Source: Alkalinema sp. RU_4_3
GTDB taxonomy: Bacteria; Cyanobacteriota; Cyanobacteriia; Leptolyngbyales; Leptolyngbyaceae
Direction: 5' to 3'
DNA length: 43,290 nucleotides
NCBI GenBank assembly: GCA_012031975.1
Contig: JAAUSA010000015.1
Span: 1 to 43,290 of the forward strand
Made by a program: the position numbers and the translations under genes. The notes beneath the pieces are model-generated. The model saw only the letters and a list, made by a program, of their open reading frames with translations, did no database searches and had not been told where the DNA came from. Of this stretch, positions 35,197-43,290 are shown piece after piece. Position 1 is the first letter of the stretch, and every line of letters begins with the position of its first letter.

Positions 35197-38051
35197 TTAC
35201 GCCCCCCGCAATGGAGCCTCGATCGCCTTCGCAATCCGATCCTGGGCCTCTTCTAGGTGCGCCAGGGTGTAGATGTCCTTGCGATCGACCTTCCGCACCG
35301 CCTTCGAGATCGCATCCCGCAATTGTCTCAGCTCGTAACGGGCCACGGTCCGGGCATCCTCGGGCGCATTGTCCTGGCGCAGCACCATGCCGATCAAGAT
35401 GCCCATGTATTCGCGTTGCAAGGCCCGGCGCAGCCCGGAGAGCTGAACCCTGTCGCCGGGATTGAGCACATCGCCCCAGATACTGGATTGGATGCGATCG
35501 AATAGCTCCGGAATCGGCAGGGTTTGGGCCGGGTCCTTGAGTTCCCCGTCGCGTAGGCGGGAGAGGCGACTGTAGGAAAGTAGATCGTAGAGGGTGCTGG
35601 ACTGCAGGGTCAGGATGCTCTCAAAAATCGGGTAGTCCAGCCGGAAGACCGCTGGATTGGCCCCCCAATGCTCCCACCGTGAAGGGGCTAGCTTATTGAG
35701 CAGCGACGGCTCGAACTGGAACGCCTTCTCGTCGAAGACATTCTTGGCGATCACATCCAGGGCCAAACGCTGGTCCACGAGGCTCACCGATCAAAGGGCA
35801 GACGGCTCTTGGCATCCCCATAGCGATAGCGATTGAAGGACTGGCCCCCCACATAGTTGGTCAAAAACGAAGCGTACTGGAAGTAATAGCCAAACACCGC
35901 GTTAAAGGCCACCCGCACATCGTTGAAACTCTCACCCTGCAAGGGATAGCGCTGCTCCAGCCGCTTCCACATGGCGCGGGCATTGTCCATCTGCCACTGG
36001 CCGTAGGTCAGCAGATTGCTGCTGAGATCGAACAGATTGGTCTGCGGATCGAGGAAGGAGAATACATCTTCGTCGGTGGCATAGGCCAGATCCGGTTCGG
36101 CGGCGCGGGCAGCAATCTTTTCGAGGGTCGATCGCTCCTCAATCGGCGTCCTGGCCCCCGTGGTGCTGTAGCCGTAGGCGATCGCCCATTCGTCGTAGGG
36201 GCCGATGCGGCTCGTGTAGTAGTCACCCTGTTTGGTGCCCTGGGGGGCGAGATTCACGGCGGTGTAGTCCATCACCGAGGCGACCAGGCCCTTTTGGCGG
36301 GTCAGCTCGGTGTTGTTGAGTTCCTCGGGCTTGAGCATGGCGCTGGCCCGGAAGTTGTGGCGCAGACCTAGGGTATGGCCGACCTCATGGGCGATCAATT
36401 CCCGCAGGAACTGGTTGACGTATAGCTTCATCTCGGGGCTGCTGGGCAGATTGTTCTGCATCAGTTGCAGGTGCATGTTCCCGAGGGCAAACTGCTGGGC
36501 TGCTTCCATGCCGTAGCAGAGATCTTGGGTGCCGATCGGATGGGGCGTGAACCGGAGGAGTTTGCCAACCTTGGGGGCTTCCTGCTGCTTGCGGGCTAGT
36601 TGCTTCCCGGCGGGGCCATAGTTGCAGAGGTTTTGCTTGCCGATCAGGGCGGAGACGAAGGGGACGGTGGATTCTTGGTTTTGTTCGATGATCGTGCGGT
36701 ATTCCTGCTTGAGCGATCGCACAAAGTTGGCATCTACCACAATGTCGGCATCCAGGATTTGGCCCGTTAGGGGATTGACCCGCGAGGGTCCCATGGCGAA
36801 GATGGCGTCCGTGGAGTTGAACCAGCGGATTGTGTTGTAGCGGACGTCGGCGGGGTCCCAGTCGGCCTTGTCGGGCATCTGCTTGGCGACCACGGCGTCT
36901 TTGAAGCCGATTTTTTCAAAGGCCTGGTTCCACATCAGAATGCCATCGCGGACTGCATCGCGGTATTCCACGGGGACCGTGTTCTCGATCCAGAAGGTGA
37001 TCGGTTCGCGGGGTTCGGAAACAGCGGCAGTCGGGTCCTTTTTGTCGAGCTGCCAGCGGTTGATGTAGCGCACAAAGGGCTGGCGCTGGCTGTCGTCGTT
37101 GAAGTCCTGGAAGGCGGTGATGAAGTAGCCGAGGCGATCGTCGGCGAGCCGGGGTTTGTATCCCGTATTTTCGGGCAGCTCCGAAATGCTATAGCGGAGT
37201 TTGAGATCAAAGGCCCGGCTATCGGGCAGGGCTTGGAAGAAGCTGGGGAACGGGCCACCGCCGCTGCCGCCGTCGAAGCCGAAGATGGATTCGATCTCGA
37301 CGTTGAGAGGTAGGTTTTTCACCTGGCCGAAGTAGGTGCGGTTGGGGTTGGGGGCGTAGGCGATGCTGCCCAGGGCCGAGCCGAGGCCGGGTAGATCGCC
37401 GAGCAGAAGGGGATTGAGTTCGATTAGCAGGGATTTGCGGGCGTTGTGAATGCTGCGGATCGGTAGGACTTCCAGGACCGAGTCACTGAAGGATCGATCG
37501 ATCGATCGCCGCATGGGCGTACCCTGGGCGGCCCGGAAATAGTTATTCGGCACCACGAACTGCACGGTGTTGTTGACCCGCCGCAGGCGGAAGAGAAAAT
37601 CCCCGGCGGGCATGCCGCTGTAAAGGCCCTTTTCGCCGATGCCCGATTCGAGGGTCATCACCATGAGGAAGTTGCGATCGAGCTGTTCCGGCAGTACTTC
37701 AGCGTAGAGTTTGCCGTTCTTTTCGTTGCGGTAGAGGGTGAGCAGGCCCTGGGTGCGGGTGGTGTCCTTGGTGACCAGCTCGAAGGGGCGGAAGGGATCG
37801 CCCTCTTCGCCGGGGCGCTTGGGTCCGGTCCCAGGTCTGCCGTCGGAGCTGCTGCCGGGGCTGTTTTGGGCGGTGGGGGCAGTGGTTTTGGGCGCAGGTG
37901 GGCGCTTGCCGGGATGGAAGATTTTTTGAATAATCTGCTGGCCAATTTCACGCGGCGAGGCAGCTTGGGCGCGGATATTGCTCAGCCCCAAGGGCGCTAA
38001 CACCAAGCTCAAGCCCAATACAAACGCCCAAAACGTTGTTCTCCGTTTCAT
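35197..38051 (-). CDS. Exported zinc-dependent metalloprotease, DUF5117/DUF4953 type (one frame break)
   Basis: About 951 residues once a single G near 35789 (plus strand) is restored. At the break, GDAKSRLPFD continues as PVSLVDQRLALDVIAKN. A signal peptide (TFWAFVLGLSLVLAPLGL) precedes a proline-rich linker, the DUF5117 domain (LLTLYRNEKNGKLYAEVLPE, then LVMTLESGIGEKGLYSGMPA-like), and the DUF4953 zinc protease with HEVGHTLGLRHNF (HExxHxxGxxH). A helical C-terminal region (FDRIQSSIWGDVLNPGDRVQ) closes it. These secreted gluzincin-like proteases have no well-established role. The gene is large, alone and convergent with the ChrR-like gene. Confidence 0.8.
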
Positions 38052-38166
38052 CTAGCCCACCTAACCCCAAGCTAATAGCCGCGAAAAAGTAATGCAGGAA
38101 TTCTCTGCATTACTTACCGTAACTCTAAATCAGAGTTGTCGGCTATTTTGCGCGAAATTTTCCAAG

Positions 38167-39555
38167 CTATTGGGTCACCCCATCGGCCTTGGCGGCAGCC
38201 TGCACCGCCGCCGAAACCACCGTGGCCACCTCTGGATCGAACACCGAAGGCACAATATTTGTGGCACTCAGTTCGCTGTCCGGCACCAGGGAAGCAATAG
38301 CCAAAGCAGCATCCAAAAACATCCGCTGGGTCAGCCGCTTGGCCCGGCAGTCCAGGGCACCTCGGAAGATGCCAGGGAAGGCGAGCACGTTATTGATTTG
38401 GTTGGGGTAGTCGCTGCGGCCCGTGGCCATGACGGCGACCAGGTGGGTGACCAGTTCTGGCTGGATTTCCGGTATCGGGTTAGCCATGGCAAAGACGATC
38501 GCCCCCTGGTTCATCGACTCCACCATCTCCACCGAAACCACCCCCGGCGCACTCAGCCCCAGGAAGACATCCGCCCCTTGCATCGCGAGGGTTAGATCGC
38601 CCGCAGTGGGAACCGCCAGGGCACGTTTGGCATCATTGAGGTCATCGCGATCGCTCGACACAATCCCCTTAGAGTCACAGAGCCAGACGTCCGTGGCCCC
38701 ACCCGCCTTCAAGAGATTAGCAACGGCGATCCCTGCGGCTCCAGCGCCGTTGATCACAATGCGGACCGAGGGGAGGGGTTTCTTCACCAGCTTGAGAGCA
38801 TTGGTCAGGGCAGCGAGGACAACGATCGCCGTACCATGCTGGTCATCATGGAAGATTGGAATATTCAGTTCCGCCTGGAGTCGCGCTTCGATTTCAAAGC
38901 AGCGGGGCGCCGCAATATCTTCCAGGTTGACGCCGCCAAACACTGGGGAGATCTGTTTGACAACCTTGATAATCTCTTCGGTGTCCTGGGTCGCCAGGCA
39001 GATCGGGAAGGCATCTACGTTCCCAAACTCCTTAAACAGCATGGCTTTGCCCTCCATCACCGGCAAGGCACCCTCAGGCCCGAGGTTCCCTAGGCCCAAC
39101 ACAGCACTGCCATCGGAAACGATCGCCACCATATTCTGCTTAACGGTCAAGTCAAACACCCGCTCCGGATGGTCAGCGATTTCCCGGCAGATCCGTCCGA
39201 CGCCCGGTGTGTAGGCCATGGCCAGATCCGCCTGGCGCTGGAGCGGGGTCTTCGTCGTGACGCTGATTTTGCCGCCTTCGTGGAGCTTGTAGGTGCGATC
39301 GTGGGCGTCCAGCAGTTCAATATCGCTGAGGGCCTTGACGCTTTGGAGAATGATTTGCTGGTGATCGGTACTAGCGGCATCGACGACAATAGTGCGGGTG
39401 CAGCGATCGCGGCTCTGGTCAATCAGGTCAATCGGTCCCACATTGCCGCCCGCTTGGCCAATGGCGCTGAGGAGTTGGCTTAGGGCGCCGGGACTATTGG
39501 GGAGTTGGACCGTCAGCAGAAGGCTAAAGCTAGAACTGGGATTAAGATTGGCCAT
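38167..39555 (-). CDS. Malic enzyme with N-terminal ACT domain
   Basis: 462 residues. Residues ~10-80 form an ACT-like ligand-binding domain (LLTVQLPNSPGALSQLLSAI, then GGNVGPIDLID). The malic enzyme core has AMAYTPGVGRICREIAD, VAIVSDGSAVLGLGNLG with GPEGALPVMEGKAMLFKEF, NLEDIAAPRCFEIE, FHDDQHGTAI for the metal site, and VINGAGAAGIAVANLL for NAD(P) binding. It oxidatively decarboxylates malate to pyruvate, linking C4 acids to pyruvate and supplying CO2 and reductant. The ACT domain implies allosteric control by a small molecule. The cofactor choice is not evident from sequence. Confidence 0.88.
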   Translation of the reverse strand: MANLNPSSSFSLLLTVQLPNSPGALSQLLSAIGQAGGNVGPIDLIDQSRDRCTRTIVVDAASTDHQQIILQSVKALSDIELLDAHDRTYKLHEGGKISVTTKTPLQRQADLAMAYTPGVGRICREIADHPERVFDLTVKQNMVAIVSDGSAVLGLGNLGPEGALPVMEGKAMLFKEFGNVDAFPICLATQDTEEIIKVVKQISPVFGGVNLEDIAAPRCFEIEARLQAELNIPIFHDDQHGTAIVVLAALTNALKLVKKPLPSVRIVINGAGAAGIAVANLLKAGGATDVWLCDSKGIVSSDRDDLNDAKRALAVPTAGDLTLAMQGADVFLGLSAPGVVSVEMVESMNQGAIVFAMANPIPEIQPELVTHLVAVMATGRSDYPNQINNVLAFPGIFRGALDCRAKRLTQRMFLDAALAIASLVPDSELSATNIVPSVFDPEVATVVSAAVQAAAKADGVTQ

Positions 39556-39653
39556 AATGGGTGAGGCGGCGTCGGGGTGGTGGTCGTTTTTGAATTGTCG
39601 GTTTCCAATATTAGATGGTTATGGCCTAGTTTGTAGGAAATGGGTGGGTGGGT

Positions 39654-40091
39654 ATGCCGAGTTTGCAGACTGAAGTGATTGTGAATGCGCCGATCGAGTC
39701 CGTGTGGCGGGTATTGCTCCGCAAGGATGATTGGATGTACTGGAATACGTACCTATACGACTGTAGTTTTCGAGTCCCCTTCCGCGAAGGTGAGTCCGTG
39801 GTGTTGTCCCTGCGGCGGATGGACGGGGACGATCCCGTGGAATTTGCAGCCAAGGTCCGCATTTTGCAGCCCCCCTTCTGCCTAAGCTGGGTCGCCGTCG
39901 CCGTGGGTTTTCGCTGCCGAGTCACCTTTGACCTCGAAGATATGGGTATGGGCTGCACAAAAGTCCGCTTCCAGGAGTCCTTTTCGGGGATGTTTAGCCG
40001 CTTCGTCGTCCGCTGGGTACGCGGCGATGAGTTGGCTGGCATGCGGCGAATGGGCCGAGAACTGAAGGTGTTTGTGGAGCGATCGCGCTGA
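39654..40091 (+). CDS. SRPBCC (START-like) domain protein
   Basis: 145 residues from the ATG at 39654 (MPSLQTEVIVNAPIESVWRV); a GTG six bases before is also possible. The protein has the SRPBCC layout: strand TEVIVNAPIESVW, a helix, then an antiparallel sheet with FREGESVVLSLRRMDGDDPV and CRVTFDLEDMGMGCTKVRFQ, and a closing long helix VRWVRGDELAGMRRM. Such proteins bind hydrophobic ligands in a deep pocket. The ligand is unknown. It is convergent with petA. Confidence 0.75.
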   Translation: MPSLQTEVIVNAPIESVWRVLLRKDDWMYWNTYLYDCSFRVPFREGESVVLSLRRMDGDDPVEFAAKVRILQPPFCLSWVAVAVGFRCRVTFDLEDMGMGCTKVRFQESFSGMFSRFVVRWVRGDELAGMRRMGRELKVFVERSR

Positions 40092-40125
40092 AAAAAGGGA
40101 CGATCGCTCAATCGCGATCGCCCCC
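40091..40125 (-). terminator. Rho-independent terminator of the petCA operon
   Basis: On the minus strand GGGCGATCG pairs with CGATCGTCCC and six T follow (40091-40096 on the plus strand, as A). The hairpin is built on HIP1-like GCGATCG sequence and lies about 20 bases after the petA stop. Confidence 0.7.
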
Positions 40126-40144
40126 CTAAAAAATCCAAACCAAC

Positions 40145-41106
40145 CTAGAAATTCATCTCAGCGGCCTGAACCTTCTCAACCTGCTTCTTCTTAAGCACCA
40201 GCATAATCTGCGACAGCGTCACAATAAAGAAGAAGGCCAGCAACCCCTTAATCCGATTGGGGTTCTGCAACACAATCTCAATATCCGCCTGACCAAAACC
40301 ACCCACATTCGGGTTAACCGTCAAAGGCTGACCTGCCGTCACCTCTTCGCCTTCCGCCACAATCACCTTAGGACCGGGGAGAATGGTTTCCGTGGCGATC
40401 GTGCCATCTTCCTTGGCGATCGTCACCACAGTGCTGCCATCTTCAGCGGCGGCCACACCGCTCACCACACCCGCAGCGGGGGAAGCGAACAGATTGTTGT
40501 TGCTCTTCTCACCAGTCGGGTAGACCTGGCCGCGACCCCGGTTACCGCCCACATGCACCTGGTACTTACCAAACTTAACGCTGGGGTCTTCGCTGGGGTC
40601 CGGAGACAGAATGGGGAACTTCAATTCGGTGTAATCATCGCCAGACAGCGGACCCACCACCAAAATGTTGGGCTTCGCATCGCTGTAGGGCTGGATGTAC
40701 ATGGCATTGACCTCATCACGAATCTCTTCGGGAATCCGGTCTTCGGGGGCCATGGTAAAGCCCTCAGGCAGCACCACAACGGCCCCCACATTCAAACCCG
40801 TCAAGCTGCCATCGCCCGCATACTGCTGCACAGTCCTGTCGTAGGGCACCTTCACCACGGCTTCAAACACCGTGTCCGGCAGCACCGACTGGGGAATCTC
40901 AACTTCCGTCACCTTTTTAGCCAGGTGGCAGTTAGCACAGACAATCCGGCCCGTCGCTTCGCGGGGGTTCTCGTACTGCTGTTGGGCAAAGATCGGGTAG
41001 GCCGAAGCCGCCTGGGGAAGGGCGGCAAACATGATGATCAGGCGATCGCCATGGCTGAGGTCTGGGCGGCCCAGCGCTTCAGGCTGTTTCTCAGGGTTGT
41101 CTTCAT
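40145..41106 (-). CDS. petA: Cytochrome f precursor, cytochrome b6f complex (one frame break in the signal peptide)
   Basis: About 320 residues from the ATG at 41106 ([20 protein letters not shown]) once one base is restored near 41041, so that MAIA runs into [14 protein letters not shown], the signal peptide. Mature cytochrome f begins at YPIFAQQ, whose tyrosine is the axial haem ligand. The haem-binding motif CANCH is in [20 protein letters not shown]. The rest follows the family to a single C-terminal anchor ([20 protein letters not shown]). It accepts electrons from the Rieske protein and passes them to plastocyanin or cytochrome c6. An uninterrupted shorter frame from 41032 would lack a normal signal start. 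petC is directly upstream, 62 bases away. Confidence 0.88.
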
Positions 41107-41168
41107 TTCTAGCGATTTTTCTAAGGTTCAGCGGAATGGTTGTTTAAAAAACTTGGGGGATTGTGCCC

Positions 41169-41708
41169 TTAGGCCCACCATGGGTCTTCGCCAGTGCGGA
41201 AGTCTTCTTCGGTCCATTTTGTGAAGGAGACCTTATCGTCTACGACATCGGCATGGGCCAGGGCCAGGGACTTCGGTGCGGGACCCCGGACGACCTTGCC
41301 CGTGGCGTCATACTGGGAACCATGGCAGGGGCACATGAATTTGTTTTCCGCTGCGTTCCAGGGCACGACACAGCCCAGGTGGGTGCAAATCGCGTTGATG
41401 CCGTAGCTTTCCAGGGCCTGATCATTCGTGACGACCAAGTAGGTGGGGTCGCCCTTGATGCCCTGGGCTAGGGTGCGATCGCCCGCCAAATGGGTTTTCA
41501 AGTACTCGCTGACAACGATGTCGTTCCCAAGGGCGTCCTTTGCCGTTACGCCACCGCTGCCGCCACCAGTGGAGGGAGGAATGAAGTAGTTAACGACGGG
41601 AAATAGGGCACCCGCGACGACACCACCCACCGAACCGAAGGTGAGGAGGTTCATAAACTGGCGACGACCCATGCTGGGAACGTCAGAAGCGCTAGAAAGC
41701 TGAGTCAT
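41169..41708 (-). CDS. petC: Rieske iron-sulfur protein of cytochrome b6f
   Basis: 179 residues. An N-terminal anchor with a twin-arginine-like start ([20 protein letters not shown]) holds it in the thylakoid membrane. A glycine-rich hinge ([20 protein letters not shown]) follows. The 2Fe-2S cluster is bound by CTHLGC and CPCHGS (two Cys and two His). It takes electrons from plastoquinol and passes them to cytochrome f. petA follows in the same direction, giving the usual petCA operon. The DUF3067 gene is divergent upstream. Confidence 0.93.
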   Translation of the reverse strand: MTQLSSASDVPSMGRRQFMNLLTFGSVGGVVAGALFPVVNYFIPPSTGGGSGGVTAKDALGNDIVVSEYLKTHLAGDRTLAQGIKGDPTYLVVTNDQALESYGINAICTHLGCVVPWNAAENKFMCPCHGSQYDATGKVVRGPAPKSLALAHADVVDDKVSFTKWTEEDFRTGEDPWWA

Positions 41709-41839
41709 GACTTAACGTTGAATGGATCAAATTGTTTCAATGGTGCAAATTATCACATTTTTTGGTGTGCAATGCATAGCAAATGCTTGATGGAAGGGGG
41801 GTGATAGAGTTTGGATGTTGTTTGTGAAGCAGGTCTGCC

Positions 41840-42157
41840 ATGACCGGATCCGAGTTGCGCCAGCTATTGGTTGAGAAGTGGGGGTTTTCCTATGACGTGC
41901 AGTTTCGCAAATACAAGGGTCGGCTGTTTGTGCAGGTGATGTGGAAATATCTGGAGCAGGCCTCCTTTGGAGCCACGGAGGAGGACTATTTGGCCCACCT
42001 CAATTGGGTGATCAGCCGCATGGAGGCCTGGGGCGTCGTAGACCAGGTGACTGGCCATATCGCCAAAACCAAGGAGAAACCCCGGATTGGCAAGGCCGTG
42101 AGTATTCCGGTGGATCTGGGCGATCGCGCCTCGGAATGGCTATTGGAGGACCTTTAG
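41840..42157 (+). CDS. DUF3067 protein
   Basis: 105 residues: MTGSELRQLLVEKWGFSYDV, then QFRKYKGRLFVQVMWKYLEQ, YLAHLNWVISRMEAWGVVDQ and IGKAVSIPVDLGDRASEWLL. This is the DUF3067 family, confined to cyanobacteria and plastid-bearing organisms. Placement beside petC is recurrent in cyanobacteria from memory, so a link to cytochrome b6f assembly or to the photosynthetic membrane is reasonable inference but not shown by the sequence. Its stop overlaps that of the convergent tRNA nucleotidyltransferase. Confidence 0.8.
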   Translation: MTGSELRQLLVEKWGFSYDVQFRKYKGRLFVQVMWKYLEQASFGATEEDYLAHLNWVISRMEAWGVVDQVTGHIAKTKEKPRIGKAVSIPVDLGDRASEWLLEDL

Positions 42158-43290
42158 GGGGTTTCGGCTAGCCCCCTGGCAAAGGCTAGGGCCGTTATGC
42201 GATCGCCAATCCTTCCCTCCGCCCTTGCCAACTGAAGCGCGCTCAAGATTTGGCCGATTTTGGGACTGGGGGTGAGAGCGAGATCGCGCATCAAATCCTG
42301 GCCCGTTAAGATCGCGCTTGGGTAGGCCACGGGATCGATCGGGTTGAGGTATCGATCGATGGTTGGGCGCAGGTGCGCGATCGATCGGCCCTGGGCAAGG
42401 GTCAGCAGCAGGATGCTGGGGAAGGTCTGGCCGATGGACTGGAAGAATTGGAACTGCTCAACGATCGGGGTCGTGGCATTGAATCCGGTCAGGGTGCGGT
42501 AGTGATCGAGGGCCGTCAGGGCAGCTTGGATTTCGTTGCGGCTGTATTTGAGTTGGCGGAGCTGGGCCTCGGCGGCGTGATTGTCCTGGGGCAGCAGACA
42601 ACCAGTTTGGCCAGGCTCAGCCAGGTGCGGGTGCTGCCGGAGGCCGGGGCCTCGCCCTTGGTTTTGCCCTTGCCGCTGCGTAGGCTGCTGCCGATGATCC
42701 GGGCCAGGTCCGGCTGGGTGCGCTTGATCTGCTTGAACCAGTCGTCCATGGCGCCCACGGCCACCAGTCCCTGGCGCTGACTGTCGGGGAACCAATGGCT
42801 CAGCAGTCCATCTTCGCGGGCCAAGTCCAACCAGAGGGTGCCCTTTTCGGAGCTGAGCAGGTAGTTGAGTTCCGACTGCACGCGCTCGGCGGCGATCGTT
42901 TTGAGCTGGGGCGCTAGGCGTTGGATTACCTTGCGGGTCCGGGGTTCGATCTGGAATCCCAACTGCGCGGCCTGACGGTAGGCCCGCAGCAGGCGCAGGG
43001 GGTCCTCGGCCAGGTTCTCTGAACTGACCATGCGCAGTATGCCCTCATCCAGGTCGGCCTTGCCGCCCAGGGGATCGATCAGCTCTGAAGTATGGGGATT
43101 GTAGGCGATCGCATTCACCCGAAAGTCCCGCCGCTCCAAGTCCTCTACAAGCGAATCCCCGCACTGCTGGGCAAAGTCGGCTGTCCCTTGGGCAAAGACC
43201 ACCCGCGCGATTTGTCGCTCCGCATCCAGCAGGACAAACCCCGCTTTGTAGTGGCGGGCGATGGCCTGGGCGGTTTCGACGGCACCCTCC
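42154..43290 (-). CDS. tRNA nucleotidyltransferase (CCA-adding type), partial, one frame break
   Basis: Only the 3' part is in the window; the start lies beyond 43290. The nucleotidyltransferase/RNA-binding region shows LERRDFRVNAIAYN, LIDPLGGKADLDEG and EDPLRLLRAYRQAAQLGFQI, as in CCA-adding enzymes. The helical C-terminal half follows. One base is missing near 42600, so TRTWLSLAKL leads in another frame to VCLLPQDNHAAEAQLRQLKY and runs to 42154. An essential enzyme with one indel points to a sequence error. It could instead be one of the split A- or CC-adding enzymes. Confidence 0.78.

Noticed and set aside
35031-35465. Plus-strand frame running from the ChrR-like gene into the metalloprotease region
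   Set aside because: Proline/arginine-rich and without a start signal; it overlaps two real genes.
37494-37510. Tandem GATC run (ATCGATCGATCGATCG)
   Set aside because: It is in frame inside the metalloprotease gene and matches the general abundance of CGATCG in this genome.
1-43290. CRISPR array
   Set aside because: No regularly spaced direct repeats were found on reading the window; the repeats seen are palindromes, protein repeats and HIP1 octamers.

Overview
The window is chromosomal DNA from a cyanobacterium. It carries the cytochrome b6f genes petC and petA, cytochrome c6 (petJ), the variable subunit of ferredoxin-thioredoxin reductase (ftrV), a three-SLH outer-membrane/cell-surface protein, Uma2 endonuclease, a DUF3067 gene beside petC and a DUF3598 gene. 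The cyanobacterial octamer GCGATCGC (HIP1) occurs throughout. The genus cannot be fixed from this sequence alone.

Layout. 1-1.5 kb is a graveyard of mobile and defence-like remnants: a possible TnpB element end, a truncated antitoxin-like ORF, two decayed Rpn-family nuclease fragments and an 83-bp palindromic element. 1.5-7 kb holds a type II sulfide:quinone oxidoreductase, then a large SNF2 helicase with its SWIM zinc-finger partner. 7-9.4 kb is one ELWxxDGT/VCBS-repeat protein on the opposite strand. 9.5-18 kb is a mix: two small membrane proteins, SbcD, an overlapping pair of unknown genes, an SH3 ORF, DUF3598, RsmE, a TPR protein, an RHH/MazF-type toxin-antitoxin pair, an NmrA remnant and Uma2. 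18-25.5 kb has an AI-2E-type transporter, the SLH protein, a Fur-family regulator (probably Zur), a stomatin/NfeD pair, a PP2C phosphatase, ftrV and tRNA-Cys. 25.7-26.8 kb is an internally deleted IS256-family element. 27-30.4 kb encodes exported proteins: a NucA-like nuclease, a histidine phosphatase, a TPR protein and cytochrome c6. 30.5-35.2 kb is a DUF4331 - TPR - HupE/UreJ-like gene set divergent from a ChrR-like cupin protein, with a candidate ECF-type promoter in front of the DUF4331 gene. 35.2-43.3 kb holds a zinc metalloprotease, an ACT-domain malic enzyme, an SRPBCC protein, petA-petC, DUF3067 and the 3' part of a CCA-adding-type tRNA nucleotidyltransferase.

The most pervasive oddity is that at least fourteen reading frames are broken by single-base indels in short homopolymers or doublets. 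Nearly all are one-base losses, and they hit housekeeping genes such as petA, rsmE and the tRNA nucleotidyltransferase. The proteins read on intact across each break. I take most of these as sequencing or assembly errors and annotate the genes as whole, giving break positions. The Rpn fragments, the IS256 internal deletion and the NmrA remnant look genuinely decayed.

The best candidate for an undescribed system is the DUF4331/TPR/HupE set with its neighbouring anti-sigma-like cupin protein and ECF-like promoter. Second is the ATGA-overlapped pair of unknown genes at 11.7-12.5 kb.
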